A stretch of 64,000 nt of DNA, taken from Marsupella aquatica (Eukaryota; Marchantiophyta). The stretch spans positions 1,302,001 through 1,366,000 of the forward strand of contig OZ316891.1 of assembly GCA_973895155.1 (NCBI GenBank). Reading direction: 5' to 3'. This document shows, piece after piece, positions 24,148 to 37,396 of this stretch. The notes beneath the pieces were generated by a model. The model was not told where the DNA came from, did not search any database, and saw only the letters and a list, made by a program, of their open reading frames with translations. The stretch's first letter is position 1, and each line of letters starts with the position of its first letter. The position numbers and the translations under genes are program-made.

Positions 24148-26010
24148 ATGCTGGATCAACCAGAGTTTAGTGAGGCACGCATTCGGAGATACAAGGCTGC
24201 TTACCGTGACTACGTTGAGACATTGATTGCAAGAGAGAGAGAAGAGAGGGACGCTACGATGAGTACTGGACCGGCAGCAAGTCTAGCACCGATTTTGAGG
24301 AAGGTTTTTCGTCGAATTTATCCCAAAACCTCTGCCAAGGTGATGGAGGATTGTAGGAATATTTTTCTGGCCACCGGGCTCACGGAGTTCATGAAGGTGG
24401 AGATTACAATCCCTTCGGGGAAGAGTTGGAACATTGGGGCCGGGATGGAGTTACGTACGGAAGGAATCTACTTTGAATGTCTCCAACGAGTAGTGCCCCA
24501 TGTGAAGTTAGCTAAGCTTCTGTTTTTGGAGAACCAACAATTCTCATTCATACCTCGGAACATAAGGGGAGAGCTCACATTGATAATGGTGGCCGGTTGG
24601 GTGATTAATCCCACCTCCACTACTTCCATTCCTCTTTCCGCCATCAAGGATGCTGAGCACAAGGGATTTCTGGCCAAGGTTCATCAACGGGTCCTTGGTA
24701 ACGTGCAATCAGGGGTGGTGAATGGAGAGCACTTCATGGTAGCTATGGACATCAAGAACTATCCAACCCATGTGTACGGATGGTGGTACTACGGGTTGAA
24801 GAAGCTACTGGACGCCGATCCCGGGAGTGTGAAACCAGGTGGGGCTGTACATTTGATGGGGTCATTTTTGCTAGCCAGAGCAGAAGGGTGGATTGTTTCC
24901 CCGGGACAGGAAGACACTGGATCATCCCTTACCACGGAAATCAGGAGTATTGCGACTACCATCTTGGGAAAACTAACGGAGGGATCATCCTCGGCGGTTG
25001 GAGATGATAATAGAGAGGAAGAAAACCAGGATGAGGACTCCACATTGGAGTGGCTTGAATCACTTGTGGGAAATCCGGAGGAGCCCCTGGTCTATGACAT
25101 TCCTGATGTCTACCTGGCGGAGTTACGGGAATTCCGGGAGGGAGTCCATGAGGGACTCAAGCTAGTCCACGCATTGAGAGATTCTCTCAAGCAGGCCACC
25201 GCCAGAGTAGAGACTTTGGGGCAGGGTGCCTTGTCTATGAAGGAGGTGATCAAGGCCAAGGAGGAGGCCATTCATGAGAAGGTTAAACTTCTCCAAGCAG
25301 CTCACATAGAGATTTCCAACTTGAAGGGAGCCTTGTCCACCAAGGCCAAGGAAGCGGAAGAGGTTGGAGTATTGAAACAAGCATTGGCCAAAGAGAGGCA
25401 GAATTCTGGAGAAATGGTGGAGTTAAGAGCCCAGGTGGGAGCACTACGGAGTCAATTGGTGATCTTTGAGACAAGGGCTAAGAGGAGTGAAGCCTTGAGT
25501 CTGGGGAAACGGAAGAACCCCTGCACACCTAGCTCCACACTTTCCCCGGATTTGATCTCCAGGGCCATTGAGATGGTGGTGAAGGAAGTCAGTGGGAAGT
25601 ATGGGCCCCTGTTGGATGCAGCCAAGAAGAGTCAAGAGAAAAGCAAGAGCTTAGAGAAGAAGCTCAGGGAGGTACGTAAATCGTTACGAGAGGCTCAGGT
25701 CAACACGGGGACCCCGGGGATGCCGCCCCGATCTGTCACCCCTGGGACTCCCATGGCCACCGGGCAGGTTTTACCATTGGAGTTGCGGTCCGGTGAAGAG
25801 GCAGCCTTATGGAAGGACACCATTGGTGAGGGGTACATTAAGGCGTGGCAGGCCTTGGCCAATTTGAGAAAGCAGGGGAACACTAGCACAAGGAGTAGCC
25901 CGATAAAGAAGAAGAGGAGTGAAGTGGCACTCACTCCAGTGGAGAGTGATGAGGAGACCAACTCACGGGGCTCAAGCCATGGCACCGTGAGTGAGGATGA
26001 GGAGGACTAG
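24148..26010 (+). CDS. Intronless 620-residue protein, unknown family
   Basis: An uninterrupted frame from ATG 24148 to a TAG at 26008-26010. The N-terminal 290 residues look globular (motifs SGKSWNIGAGMEL, FSFIPRNIRGELTLI, YPTHVYGWWYYGLKKLL). Then come an acidic stretch and a long helical, probably coiled-coil region (about residues 320-510), and a basic, Ser-rich tail with KKKRSEV, which could be a nuclear signal. I do not recognise the family. The setting (downstream of a GC-rich, possibly LTR-like block, among transposon remains) and the lack of introns suggest a structural (gag-like) protein of an unrecognised element. There is no zinc knuckle, protease or RT. The alternative is an ordinary single-exon host gene. 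Confidence 0.6.
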   Translation: MLDQPEFSEARIRRYKAAYRDYVETLIAREREERDATMSTGPAASLAPILRKVFRRIYPKTSAKVMEDCRNIFLATGLTEFMKVEITIPSGKSWNIGAGMELRTEGIYFECLQRVVPHVKLAKLLFLENQQFSFIPRNIRGELTLIMVAGWVINPTSTTSIPLSAIKDAEHKGFLAKVHQRVLGNVQSGVVNGEHFMVAMDIKNYPTHVYGWWYYGLKKLLDADPGSVKPGGAVHLMGSFLLARAEGWIVSPGQEDTGSSLTTEIRSIATTILGKLTEGSSSAVGDDNREEENQDEDSTLEWLESLVGNPEEPLVYDIPDVYLAELREFREGVHEGLKLVHALRDSLKQATARVETLGQGALSMKEVIKAKEEAIHEKVKLLQAAHIEISNLKGALSTKAKEAEEVGVLKQALAKERQNSGEMVELRAQVGALRSQLVIFETRAKRSEALSLGKRKNPCTPSSTLSPDLISRAIEMVVKEVSGKYGPLLDAAKKSQEKSKSLEKKLREVRKSLREAQVNTGTPGMPPRSVTPGTPMATGQVLPLELRSGEEAALWKDTIGEGYIKAWQALANLRKQGNTSTRSSPIKKKRSEVALTPVESDEETNSRGSSHGTVSEDEED

Positions 26011-26550
26011 GGTGGTCGTACGGACGTGGTTGTACGGCCCCTGGACTTTCCAACCTTTTTGTGAGGGTCACTCACGGGCTTGTTGGAAAGAGCTCGCGGA
26101 GCTGATTCCAACAAGGGGCGGCGCTCCTCAAACGGAGCCAGGATGAGCAGGTTATGGCCCGACGAAGTTGTGTTTACGGGATACGGAAACGGCCATAACT
26201 TGGTTGTCCGATGTCGGTTTCGAGAGCGGTTGAGTGATTCGTGATCAGGAGGGGGAGAGCTGTCCAGGGGTGAACTCAGAAGTGCAAGTGGAAGGGAAGC
26301 TAGTTTCGGCCATTGTGGGGTCCCTTGTTTTTTTTCGCGGTTCACGGAGCGATGTTGGGGCACCTTGAAGGCACCGTCGGTCCCATAGTTAGTTTAGGGT
26401 TTTAGAAGCATGTGTCCACATTGATCTGGCCGCACAAGAGCAGTACGTGTTATATGATCGTCTTTGAGCGTTGAATATAATTAGTTTGAGTAGTCTTTCT
26501 TTGATCTTTCAGTTGCCCTCCTGACCAACCTTATCTGGTCATTGTTACAG

Positions 26551-26623
26551 GTACGAGGCCGTGCTCACAGCTGCTGCTGCACAGCCTTTGCAAGATGATG
26601 ATGAGGAGTCCTTCGAAAATTAG
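26551..26623 (+). other. Possible orphan terminal exon
   Basis: After a pyrimidine-rich tract ending in TTACAG, the sequence reads YEAVLTAAAAQPLQDDDEE and SFEN before TAG at 26621-26623, entered in phase 2. The acidic end and regular codon pattern look like the C-terminus of a real protein. No matching upstream exon was found; the sequence before 26400 appears to be transposon-derived, so a gene may have been cut by insertion. Could equally be chance. Confidence 0.3.
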
Positions 26624-29600
26624 ACTCATCAGTTAGTTAGTACTTCAAATCTATGCTTCTTATATGCCTTTCCAAGGTGAACCAGGAAGCCCATCGCATT
26701 GTAGGCTGGTGGTTGTGATGCTAGTTAGGTTCGACTGTAGTGTTTTGAACACCGTCCTTAAAGTCAGTGGTCCAGGTGACACCTATTAGACAATCTCGTC
26801 TGAAGAACGTGCCTTCAATACTGTGGCTTATATGCATTTCTCTACATGCAGATTGCTCCTGTCTGTTATGATTCTGGCCTCCTTGAAATAAGGATTTGTC
26901 CTATGCTGTGATTTGGCAGCAGCCCAAGTTGTATTAACGAACTGCTGTCGTGTGTTACTCTTTTTTAGTTCGCCGGGTGTTTAGCCATTGAGTTCTTGTA
27001 CTAGGACTGAATGTGTTTACTATTTTGAAGTTGAGTTGTGATCATCTGCTCTCCTTTCAAGATCAGTCTTGATTACAAAAACCCTTTGGCTCGCAGGAAC
27101 TCGACTGTGATGCATTACAATGACTTTTTTGGGCCAGCTTAGTCGAGACGATTGTTCATTTGCTCTCCTTTCAAGATCGGCTTGTGGGAAGTCGCTAAGT
27201 TCGAGGCTATAGAATCTCAATACATGGAGGCATTTCAACTGTAGCTATTTGATGTATAGTATAAGTTAGTTTCCTTGCTCGTGAAGGAAAAAATGGTGAA
27301 TGCCCTAATCATAGGCGCTTTGGTGCAAGTCTTGGCCAAACTACTTGACACTGAACATGAATTTTGAGGTGCCAGTTTAGGGACAACATTGCAATTGCCA
27401 AGTGGATGTCGTCAACAAGTTTGGCTATAAATGACTGCGAAAGTGTATGTTGCTGACTTCAATTCCTGAAAGCACATGATATTACAGTCCCCAAGGGCGA
27501 AGAGTCTAGTATTGAGCACTGATTCCATGCTGAGGACAAATCCGTTCCTAACTCGACTCCACATGTTTACAGTTCTCGCCCGAGAATGACAATTAATTAC
27601 TCAGTGTGTTTGACAAGGAGGTGCTCATAAGAAAGTTGACCTTGTTCGATCGATCTGCTTTTGCCTTTTTCTTCTGCTCAGGTCGCTGCCTTACAGCTCT
27701 TCTCTGCCCCGATCGTGTATGGCCCACTCGAACAAAAAAATCTATCTGGAAAAACATGGTGGGAAATCTCAGGGCGCAGTAAAGTTAAGAGCCACCAACA
27801 CGCTGCCGAGAGGGAACTCCAACTTACACAAAAAGCTTCACAAAGGTGAATCTACTACTAAAATGCGTCACCAGGGCATGCCCTGCGTAAGCAATTACCT
27901 CCCCTGTCGTGCATGGCTATTGTCCTCTCCTGTTGTGTATGGCTAGATTAGAGTTCTGTCCTGCATTCGTTGCTAGTTGCGTAGCAACTGGGGCAGCAAT
28001 CAATCAATCATGATCCAGCTTGGGTAGCAACTAGCAAGCATTGTCGTATGCAGACAAAATTTACTCTTTCAATTTTCTGTTGTTCTCTGGATCATCGGGG
28101 CGTTGTGTTAGTCTCTCTCGCCCTTTTGTATCTCTTCCTTTTGTATCTCGCCCTTTTGTATCGCTTTCACTTTGCCATGGCCTCTTTTGGTTCAAATCAC
28201 GGTCGTTCTCTTCCTCATTCGATCGTTTGTTTGTTAACAATCTTTGATGGGGCAGCTTCGATCAAAATCAACAATCAAAATCAACAACGAGAGCGCGTAC
28301 AGAGGTTGTGGCCCGGAGGTGCGCTCTTTGCAGTGTGGATTGGGGGCGGGATGGATTATAGTGGACTACTACGTTGAGCTTCAGTGATCTGCTAGAGTAG
28401 TTGAGGTCGATCAGTCCTTATCGATCTTGTCAATGTCCTTATCGATTCTCTTTGCTTCTCCTTCTTTCTGCTCGATCTATTTGTTTCTGATTAAGATGTG
28501 CTGCACCTCTTTTCTGTCCTCGATCAGTTCTCATTTTTGCTTTCTTCATTCGGCTTCTGATCTTTTTTGATTTTGTTTCTCCAACATTCCTCTTTACTTT
28601 GCACTTCAAGAGGTGAAACTCCTTTCAAGCTTTCCTCTTTTCATTACTTTCATCAAAAGCCTTCCTCCCTTTCGAAATGTTGATGTGCTTCTTTTGTTCT
28701 GACGGTTTTATTTCGGCAGTTACACAGGAATACGGTTACAGTTTACGTTGAACACTATTTACTTTTATAAAAAAACATTTATAAATTTAAGTAAAGAGAA
28801 TATGGGTGAATGTTTTTAATCTCGCCCTTTGTATCAATAGATTTGGATGAACTACTTTTAATTACTTTTACATTATGTTTTGACGGCACACCGTCCATAA
28901 AATTACACGAAAAGCGACGTAAACAAGATGGAGAGGAGTTTATTCGTTGCGCAAACATGACCATTCTTGTTTGTTGCGGTTGTTGCTGACGTGGCACGCT
29001 GTGGTGCCAGGAATTTTGGAAGGAACCTCTAGTGGGGTCCGTAAATAAGCTGATTGGCCATTCAATCTCCAAGAATGTTGGGTGAGGTTTGAGCTATTTC
29101 TTACTGCAGAAAAACTTCAAGCTTCTACTGTAGTTATATGGGCTTTCACTCTCCATTTCATGCCCTCAACTCTGTACTGGGCTGATCGAATAATTCAGTT
29201 TGTCCTTTCTTTAGCTCACAATCTAACTAACTGCAGTTAGAGAAGCACCAGATTGATGATTCTAGATACCATTTTGCAGATGGTCCCTTCATCTCTGCTG
29301 TCCCACCCCTCTAACTATGGATGGAGGATAAAGAGCTGACCTATTTCCATTTCCTCCTTGCTTCCAACCTCAACCTCTTGGGCTGAGTTCCTTGAGCCCT
29401 ACACTTCTCCCCCAAACTCCACTTGAAATAAAGTTGTCTGCAAAGTTTTACCCCAAAAAACTTTATGTGTAAAGTCTGGCATTATTTTGTAACTTATTTC
29501 TCCACATGAAAAGCCAAATCATATAAAGTTATGGTTTAGTGGGAATGAAAAATCAAAGGCTTTCCTTGACTTGACAAAGATAGAGCCAACATATGTATCT

Positions 29601-32600
29601 AAAGGCAAAATGGCAGAAAATTCACAAGTGTCTCAGTTTATACCAATTGTGGCAACTAAGAAACTGGTTTTGTGTTGCTGATCTGTTGATGTCATAAATG
29701 TACCGTGAAGCTTTTCTACAGCCTGTCTTATGATTTTACAAACAACATTAATGAAGCATGTGCCTTTTGCATAGCATGTTACGTTAGCCAATCTTCTCCA
29801 AACTATGCCAATATTTACACAAATGATCCAGACTGATTGTTGCTTTTCACATCAAAAGCAACTTGATGCAAAACCTTACTTGTCAAATGCAAAGTCCAAA
29901 AGCTTACAGAAAGGCTATCTGAAGGGTACAACCCATGGGGCTTAGAGAAAAGGGTACTACATATCCCTAAATCTGGTACTCATAAACTGTGAAACAGAGT
30001 CCCCAGTGGACAGCATTGGTAGTCCTACCGGAGCAGGCCGTGCTGCATTTGGTTTTGAGGCTACTACTTTTATGGTACACCATATAGTGCACCAGAGCCA
30101 TCCATTTTTACTCCTTAAAATGGTTGATGTTTTGAGGAAGATGCAACAATTACTGTGGATAGATTTTAGGGTATATCCACACTTCTAGTTGCACTATCGA
30201 AAGCGGGAGCGAAAGATTACATACAGTGGTTCTAAAAATGAAATAAATAGTGTAAACTATGCATTTTGGCTGACATGTAGGGTTGCAAACCAAATACATC
30301 CTCCAAAAGTGGAACCTTGTTAACTATGGTTTTGCAACCACTCCTACAAAACTTGTGTCATGCCATAAACAAAGGGGTACAAGCTAACTAACTAACTATC
30401 CACACGGAGAGGGGAGGAGAGAGGGGAGAGAGAAATTGTGAGAAATTGTATGCACTGGGCACAAGGCAGTTTGGCCATCTGCAAGACATTGACTTGGCCA
30501 CCCGCTTGGCCAACATCTTTGCATCCCATTGCCAAGTTTGACTCTAATTGGATGTTGCCTTGTCATTTGAGTCCAAGTTCACCCCGGTTACCACTTTTGT
30601 ATCATTCTCCTCTCATTTTCAACTCATAGTCATTCCCACTCATGTCTATGGCACAGAAGGTACCCCCCACCCCCACAAGTCCATCCACAAACAGGCCACT
30701 ATTATTATCCTTTTCATGCTTCCTATTGTCAAGGAGGTTCTATTTTCTTCCCCACTTTTCTCCTACAAGCGGGTCTCCCTTTCCCAATGACTTGCTTCCT
30801 TTCATCTATTGTAGTAGGTGTTTTCTCTTTCTTTCTTCATGGCTTCTTCCATTTTGATTTCCTCTTGCTGTACATTTGGCCTGTTATGCATCAGTTGAGT
30901 ATCCTTTGTATCTAGGGGATCTGGGCCATTTATAATAATACCTTGCAATGCTGGACGTTTGTGTGGATACTACTAACTAGCTAGGAGTTCAATGGTGCAG
31001 ATAAATAAGATGCGTACCCAAGGACATACTCTCAAACACCTGTTGCGGAAATCATATGAAATCAAGCCCTTATTAGATGTTATCTTGGCAGAGGTTTATG
31101 GTGCACAATGATGTACCAGGCAAGAACATAGGATCCAAACAAATGTGTGTAGCTTTTGTAGTCCAATTTTACCAATATTTTGGTCTGAATGAATTAGTTT
31201 TTGAGAGAGTTGACCACAAGTTGGAGATGCTACTCAGCTCTTCTCTCCTTTAGCTTGGTAGAAAGTAGGTCCCTCATGAATTACACTTACTTGGAAGACA
31301 TACTTAGTGTTGTGGAAGGAAAGGGTGCATGTCCACCAAGTCACTTCTAGTAGTGTCAAACGGGAGATGGCGCCCTTCTTGTTCCTCTGATTACTTGAGT
31401 GGGTTTCCCCTGTTTTGCTTCACCTGCCACAGGTTGGCTGGCCCAAGTCAATGACTCTGGGTGTTGTTACTAGGCTTGGTTTTGCCCTTAGTGGATGGCT
31501 TGTTCTCCCTCTCAAGATCTTTATTTATGAAAATATTTCTTTGATGAGAAAACCCAAATTACCCCACAAGTTGCCACAATGACAAAATACCCTTAAAGTT
31601 TATGACTTCACATAAGACTTTTCACAATTCCTTGGAATGTGAAGTGATCCTTATGCCACCACCTCTATGAACAGTCATTGAAAGCAATAAAGCAAAACAC
31701 CATTGCTAAGCAAGGTGCATGGTCATTGCACATCATAGTACAATATAGTCTATGGTAATCTATTGTAGGTCAGCACAGAGATGGGTGTTGACAGAGACAC
31801 AATCTCTATGAGGGAGATGGGAAGCCGTTGCTTAGCTGAGGATTGCATGAGAATTTTTTTGTAAATTTCAAACTTCAAGGATATTTAAGAACTTTGGATA
31901 ACTTGTGGCAATAGTTCTTGAGCAAAGCAAGGGCTCTAGACAAACAAGAGGGGTGATGAGGGAATTTTCCGGGTGACAGTGAGATGGTCTGGTGAAGTGA
32001 AATGTCCCTAGTGGCAACCTAGGGTGACAGGGGAATGGGCATCTGTCAGGGGAGATGATCAGGTGACAAGGGAAACAACCAGACAGAGCAAAATGTCAGA
32101 CTGAAAATGATACATATATATTTCCCATCATAAATAGCAAAGTAAGGTGAGTCCACTTTTCCTTCAGCCTTGCCCTGACCAACATTTGGTAATCCCCCCC
32201 CCCCCACAAAAAAAATTTATTTTAAAAAAATTATTTGTGTTTGTAAACTTTTCATATACCCTTTGCTCATAAAGTGAAACTCAATAAGTTGCCAGATGTT
32301 TTCTGGCTAAATGCTGACGTCGTGCGCATACATATTGTTACACAACCTACATGGCATGTCACACACATCCAAACATAGGCACAAACAAACATAAGAGAAT
32401 AGGCTAAGTGGAACTCATGTCCACACTACCCAAAACCCACAATAATCTTCAATGAAGTCAATAACGATTGACGCCAACAATACACGATCAATCTCGTCCA
32501 ATCCAATCACACATGTATGTCAAGCCCAACGCACCTTGCACTCAAGGAATTGACATTACATAGAAGGAGCTAGCTCTCAACCACCATAGCCACAACTCAA

Positions 32601-33695
32601 ACTCCCCCCTCCAAGGTTCAACATCAAAAGATATCCTTTCGATGCCTCTAGGACTACTCTCCATACAAACCCAAACTGAACCATATTGGCTCATGTAGCA
32701 CACATACAAAATATACAAACCTAGATAGTACGATATACTACAATACCACCTTAGAATGGTGTGACAATGCAGTCTAAAAACATATGTTGGCACTAACTTC
32801 ATTTTAATAAGTACTTTGCCATCTTTTCCCACTATGGAAGTGACAAACTGCTCAAGTTAGCTTAGAATGATCAGATGACACTCATCTTGTACTTTTATTG
32901 CATCAGATAGTTGAAAGTCCTGATTGATCTATTCCTAGGGGCCTACTCTCTAGAGCAAAACCTCTAGACATGACTCATTAGTGTGTGCAACTGAAGTTGG
33001 GGCAACTTACTACTAAATCGCAAATAGAACCTAGAGTTGGGGTCTAGGCTTCCAGTGTGAAGCCTCTAGACCTTAACCCCTATGGCCCCACCAAATTCAT
33101 GTCCATCCAAAAAAGATGGGATACTATTATCTCAAAAAAGTTGTCATCATCTACAATTATAATAAGAGATCCCACATTTTTTCGTACTTTGTCCCAATAG
33201 AAAAAAGCTCTTGGACAAGAAAGATCCACAACCGTTGGATTTGATTAATTGGTGGTTTTCCCTGACCATTGATAGAAGAAATGTGCACCCCTAGCATACA
33301 TGTGCTTCCCGTTGCCCCATAATTGCCCCTACCCGACTCCCTATGGACTGGCCCTCCTTGCGCCATGCAGCGCATGAGCATAAGGCTAGTATTCAAATAA
33401 TGGGCATTCAGGCTCGTAAATTTGAATTGGCAGCTTCAAGTATTTTTGATCAAAAAGATGACAACCTAGTGAAGGTCAGTTCATGTAAATAGGTTCGGTT
33501 GACAGTGTCATATGCTGTATGGATAGCGAGTACTGTACAGAGGAGGCGCAGTCTTTGGACCTTCCAGTATTTCATCGTAAACGACCGAAGGCAGGAAAAC
33601 AGAAAGGTTCTTCGACGAAAGCCTTTCTTCAGTGGCTTTGCTAAACCAGTAACGAGGATTTACGCATAGAACGCACAGAGTTTTCACAGCGCCAT

Positions 33696-33824
33696 AGCTT
33701 TGATTGGAAACAGAGAGCTGTAACGAAGGCCGACAGACCCATTTTTCTTCCTGGCGAGCCCAAGCTTTGATTGGAAAGAGAGCAGCAACGAGGACGACAC
33801 ACAAGTATCTTCCAGGCGAGCCCT
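33696..33824 (+). repeat. Tandem duplication in the eIF3e leader
   Basis: Two imperfect copies with a period of 67 bases (33696-33762 and 33763-33824), each running from AGCTTTGATTGGAAA to GGCGAGCCC. They lie just upstream of the eIF3e start codon, probably inside the 5' UTR. Confidence 0.75.
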
Positions 33825-33867
33825 CGCTTTTTCCCCCAGAACAGAGAGCAGGCACGAGGGAGTGGAG

Positions 33868-36800
33868 ATGGCTCAGTACGACCTCACGGCCAAGGTGGCA
33901 CCGTATCTGGATCGGCATCTGGTGTTTCCGCTGCTGGAGTTCCTGCAAGATAAGCAGCTTTATGCTGATGACCAGATTCTGAAGGCAAAGATCGAGCTGC
34001 TGGCGAAGACGAATATGGTTGATTACGCCATGGATATCCACAAAAGTTTGTACCACACGGAGGACGTACCTGCAGGTTGGTTGTTTTGTCTTGTTTGGTC
34101 GGTCGTGCCATTCTCGGTAGTTTCTGTTATTTTCAGTCATTCGGTCTCAATGAATTAGGGGTGGAATTGCAGCTTGCCGTGCTGGGAAACCATCCAGCAT
34201 TTCATAGTTCTTAGGGTGTACGTTTGTAGTTTTGGAACCAATAATGTACACTAGACGGTGTTTGCTTAGGCCGCATATAGTTGGCTGAAGTTTTTCCCGT
34301 GCCCTATCATAGGCCGTTATGGAGAACATCCTATGGGATTTTTGCTTCAATAGGTGCGTTGTTTGTCTTCACCTGCTAGTTAGCTTCTTTGCGGAAGCTA
34401 CTGGCGCGAAGAGGTGATGGAAATGGGGCTCTGCGGGTTCAGTCTTGGATGCCATGCTGATACCATGATTTTAGGGTTCATAGAGTATATCGTGATGTTT
34501 TGCCTCTCGTCTGTTTTGGTAGAAATGGTGGAAAGAAGATCGGAAGTCGTGCAGAGGTTGAAGTCCCTTGAAGAATTGGCTGCCCCGCTTATCAGTTTCC
34601 TTCAAAACCCTCAACTAGTTCAGGAGCTACGATCCGATAAGCAGTTTAACCTTCAAATGTTGCAGGAGAGATACAAGGTCAGTGGTGTTCGGATTTCTTA
34701 CAACTTTTCTCTAGCATTTACACCTCCGTCCCGCTTTTGTCTGCGATGGACCTCCTAGGTGATTTTTGAGCGAATATCGTACTACAGTTCCCGTTTGTGA
34801 TGTCTTCAACGATTTTAATCGAATTCGGATTTTGTTTGAATTAAAATGCGATGGTACCGGTGCCTTTGAATTGGTCACTGGGCAATGAGTGTACTGCTCG
34901 TAATTAAGTGCCTAGGTTAACCTAGGTTTACAGCTTCACTTACTCATGTTCTTTAACAGAACTATATTACTGACCTGGTGCGTTGGGAAATGGGTTCGTG
35001 TCCTGTAGATTGGCTCGGAGCAGATCGAGGCATTATACCAGTATGCTAAGTTCCAGTTTGAATGCGGAAATTACTCTGGAGCATCAGACTACTTGTACCA
35101 GTACCGAACGTTGTGTACGAATAGTGACCGGAGTTTTAGCGCTTTGTGGGGAAAGCTTGCCGCGGAAGTTCTAATGCAAAATTGGGATGTCGCCATTGAG
35201 GAATTAAATCGACTGAAAGAGATCATTGACTCCAAGGTGCTCACCTCCGTTCGTTGGATTGAGCTACACTTGTATCTTGCTTTTATGACGGTGTTGTGGG
35301 TAGAATTTCATCGCTCTACTGGTACTGTCTGACATGTCGTCTGGCTGTTGCAGAACTTCTCATCCCCACTGAATCAGCTGCAGCAACGAACTTGGTTGAT
35401 GCATTGGTCCCTTTTCATTTTCTTCAACCATGAGAACGGGCGGAATAGTATTATCGACTTGTTCTTCAACGATAGGTAAGTCTTGGTCCTCCATCGTGTT
35501 ATATAGCCACATTCTTCGAACACGCCCTCATCGGTTTCCCTTTACCTTCCTTCAGTCAGTACTGGCTCTCGTAGGCTGCTCAGAGGGATAGTAAAACTTC
35601 TTGGAAGGCCAATTTTGCACTTCCTCAGTCCTCTCCAAACCCGGAGGTCGGTATTTGCTACGGCTATACGAATTCTTATGGACTTTGAACGGCTAGGTGC
35701 CTCGTTGGTTGTCCGTTTGGAGTTCTTCTTATTGTTGCTGAGATCAATTCTCTTGAAAAGAGCAGTTCCCATGAAATCTCTTGTAGATGTTGCTCTTGAA
35801 GTAGGGATTCGGATCACACATGAATAATCGTATCTAATTCACGTCCTCGATTAGGTGTCTAAGATTTACCGCGCCTCTTGCATGTTTTTATTGTTTGGTG
35901 CTTCAATACTGGTGTCTGGGAATGCTGTATATCTGAAACATGCTTGTATTTTTCGTCGACGAAGGTACTCACAATCCGCGTCGAAATTGGTTGTCCTCTA
36001 GTAGTTCGACTTCTGGACGGGTTAAATTCACAGAGAGCTTTTGACAAACATTTCCTTGATCGCAGGTACTTGAATGCGATTCAGACAAATGCACACCACC
36101 TACTTCGTTATTTAGCAGCAGCAGTGATTGTGAACAAGAGGAGAAGGAACATGTTGAAAGAGCTCATCAAAGTGATCCAGCAGGAGCACTACACCTACAG
36201 GGACCCAATTACCGAGTTTTTGGAGTGTTTATATGTAAATTATGACTTCGAGGGTGCACAGCAAAAGCTACGTGAATGTGAGGAGGTCAGTTTGTTCTCT
36301 ATCTGTGTTTCCTCCTCTTCAAAGTTACGTTGATGAGGACTAAGTCGTGCTATTCATCTTGTACATCCTAATCGTTTGTGAGAAGCTGAAGTTTTCCAAG
36401 GTTATGTCATGTGCCTTGTCGAGCTATTGGTGTCTCTTGTATCCCCTCGCTCAGTGGCCGGCTCTTTCCTTCCGTTCATTTGATACACTAAGTCCTTGTC
36501 TCAGTTCGTCTCTGATAGGAGACTGAACTCTATCTCTTACTGGATTCACCAATCTAGGTATCTGTATTATTAGAGGAGATGGTTTTGGTTGAAAATGCAT
36601 TTACCTATGGGAACGTAGTCTTACAATCGGATAACCTCTTTGCAGTTGATCCTGAACGACTTTTTTCTTGGAAAGCAATCACAAGAGAATGGATTCGTTA
36701 CAATTCCTCTGCGGGATGAGTTTCTGGAGAATGCAAGGCTGTTCATCTTTGAGACATACTGCAGGATACATCAGTGTATCGACATCGGGTAAAGTTACTG

Positions 36801-37396
36801 CCGTTGTGTGTCTATGAATTGCGTAGACTACTAGTGGACTCCCTTATATAGAGTTCCGTAGTTTTTTTCCAGAATTATGAAGTTTGGTAAAAGTGCCGAG
36901 GTCGTGCTTCGGTTAATTTTTCTGTCTAGACCATTCTTGCATGCCCTGTGACAACGCCTTAGCTTCGTGTCAATTTGTTGGCGTCGCTGACAAATTTTCA
37001 ACCAACCAGGATGTTGTCACAGAAGTTGAACATGAATTATGATGATGCCGAGCGCTGGATTGTAAACCTGATCCGGAATGCACGCTTGGACGCAAAAATC
37101 GACTCGAAGGAGGGGACAGTCGTAATGGGTACACAATATCCCAACGTGTAAGTATTTCTAATTTTCAGTTGATGGACTTTTCCTCTACAAAAGCGTTATG
37201 AATTTTCTTGGAATAATAAACTAGGGAGAAAAATATATACTAGGGATACCAGTTCATGCCCATGCTGAAGTTAATGCTCTCTTCTTCCATGTTCAGGTAT
37301 GAACAAATCATTGAGAAGACCAAGCAGTTAGCAGTTCGAAGCTACGTGTTGGCAAACACTGTGGCCTCCACCGCTACTGCCATCCAGGCTCGCTAA
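33868..37396 (+). CDS. EIF3E: Translation initiation factor eIF3 subunit e
   Basis: Eight exons with GT/AG borders: 33868-34075, 34523-34677, 35009-35236, 35354-35475, 36066-36285, 36646-36788, 37010-37147, 37297-37396, giving 437 residues, the usual length of eIF3e (INT6). Landmarks are [20 protein letters not shown] at the start, [14 protein letters not shown], the [20 protein letters not shown] block, and the C-terminal PCI (winged-helix) domain with [15 protein letters not shown] and [17 protein letters not shown]. eIF3e is a core PCI subunit of the eIF3 complex in the cytosol, needed for recruitment of mRNA to the 40S ribosome; relatives occur in the COP9 signalosome and proteasome lid. 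All phases close. No damage is seen. Confidence 0.96.

Larger units (their letters stand above)
26011..33867. other. Long intergenic region, no assignable gene
   Basis: About 7.9 kb. Apart from the possible terminal exon at 26551-26623, I see only short frames. 26011-26400 is GC-rich and may be the 3' part of the element carrying the 620-aa frame. 28700-33400 is AT-rich with homopolymers such as the C run near 32197-32209. The last 200 bases are the eIF3e leader. Confidence 0.5.
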
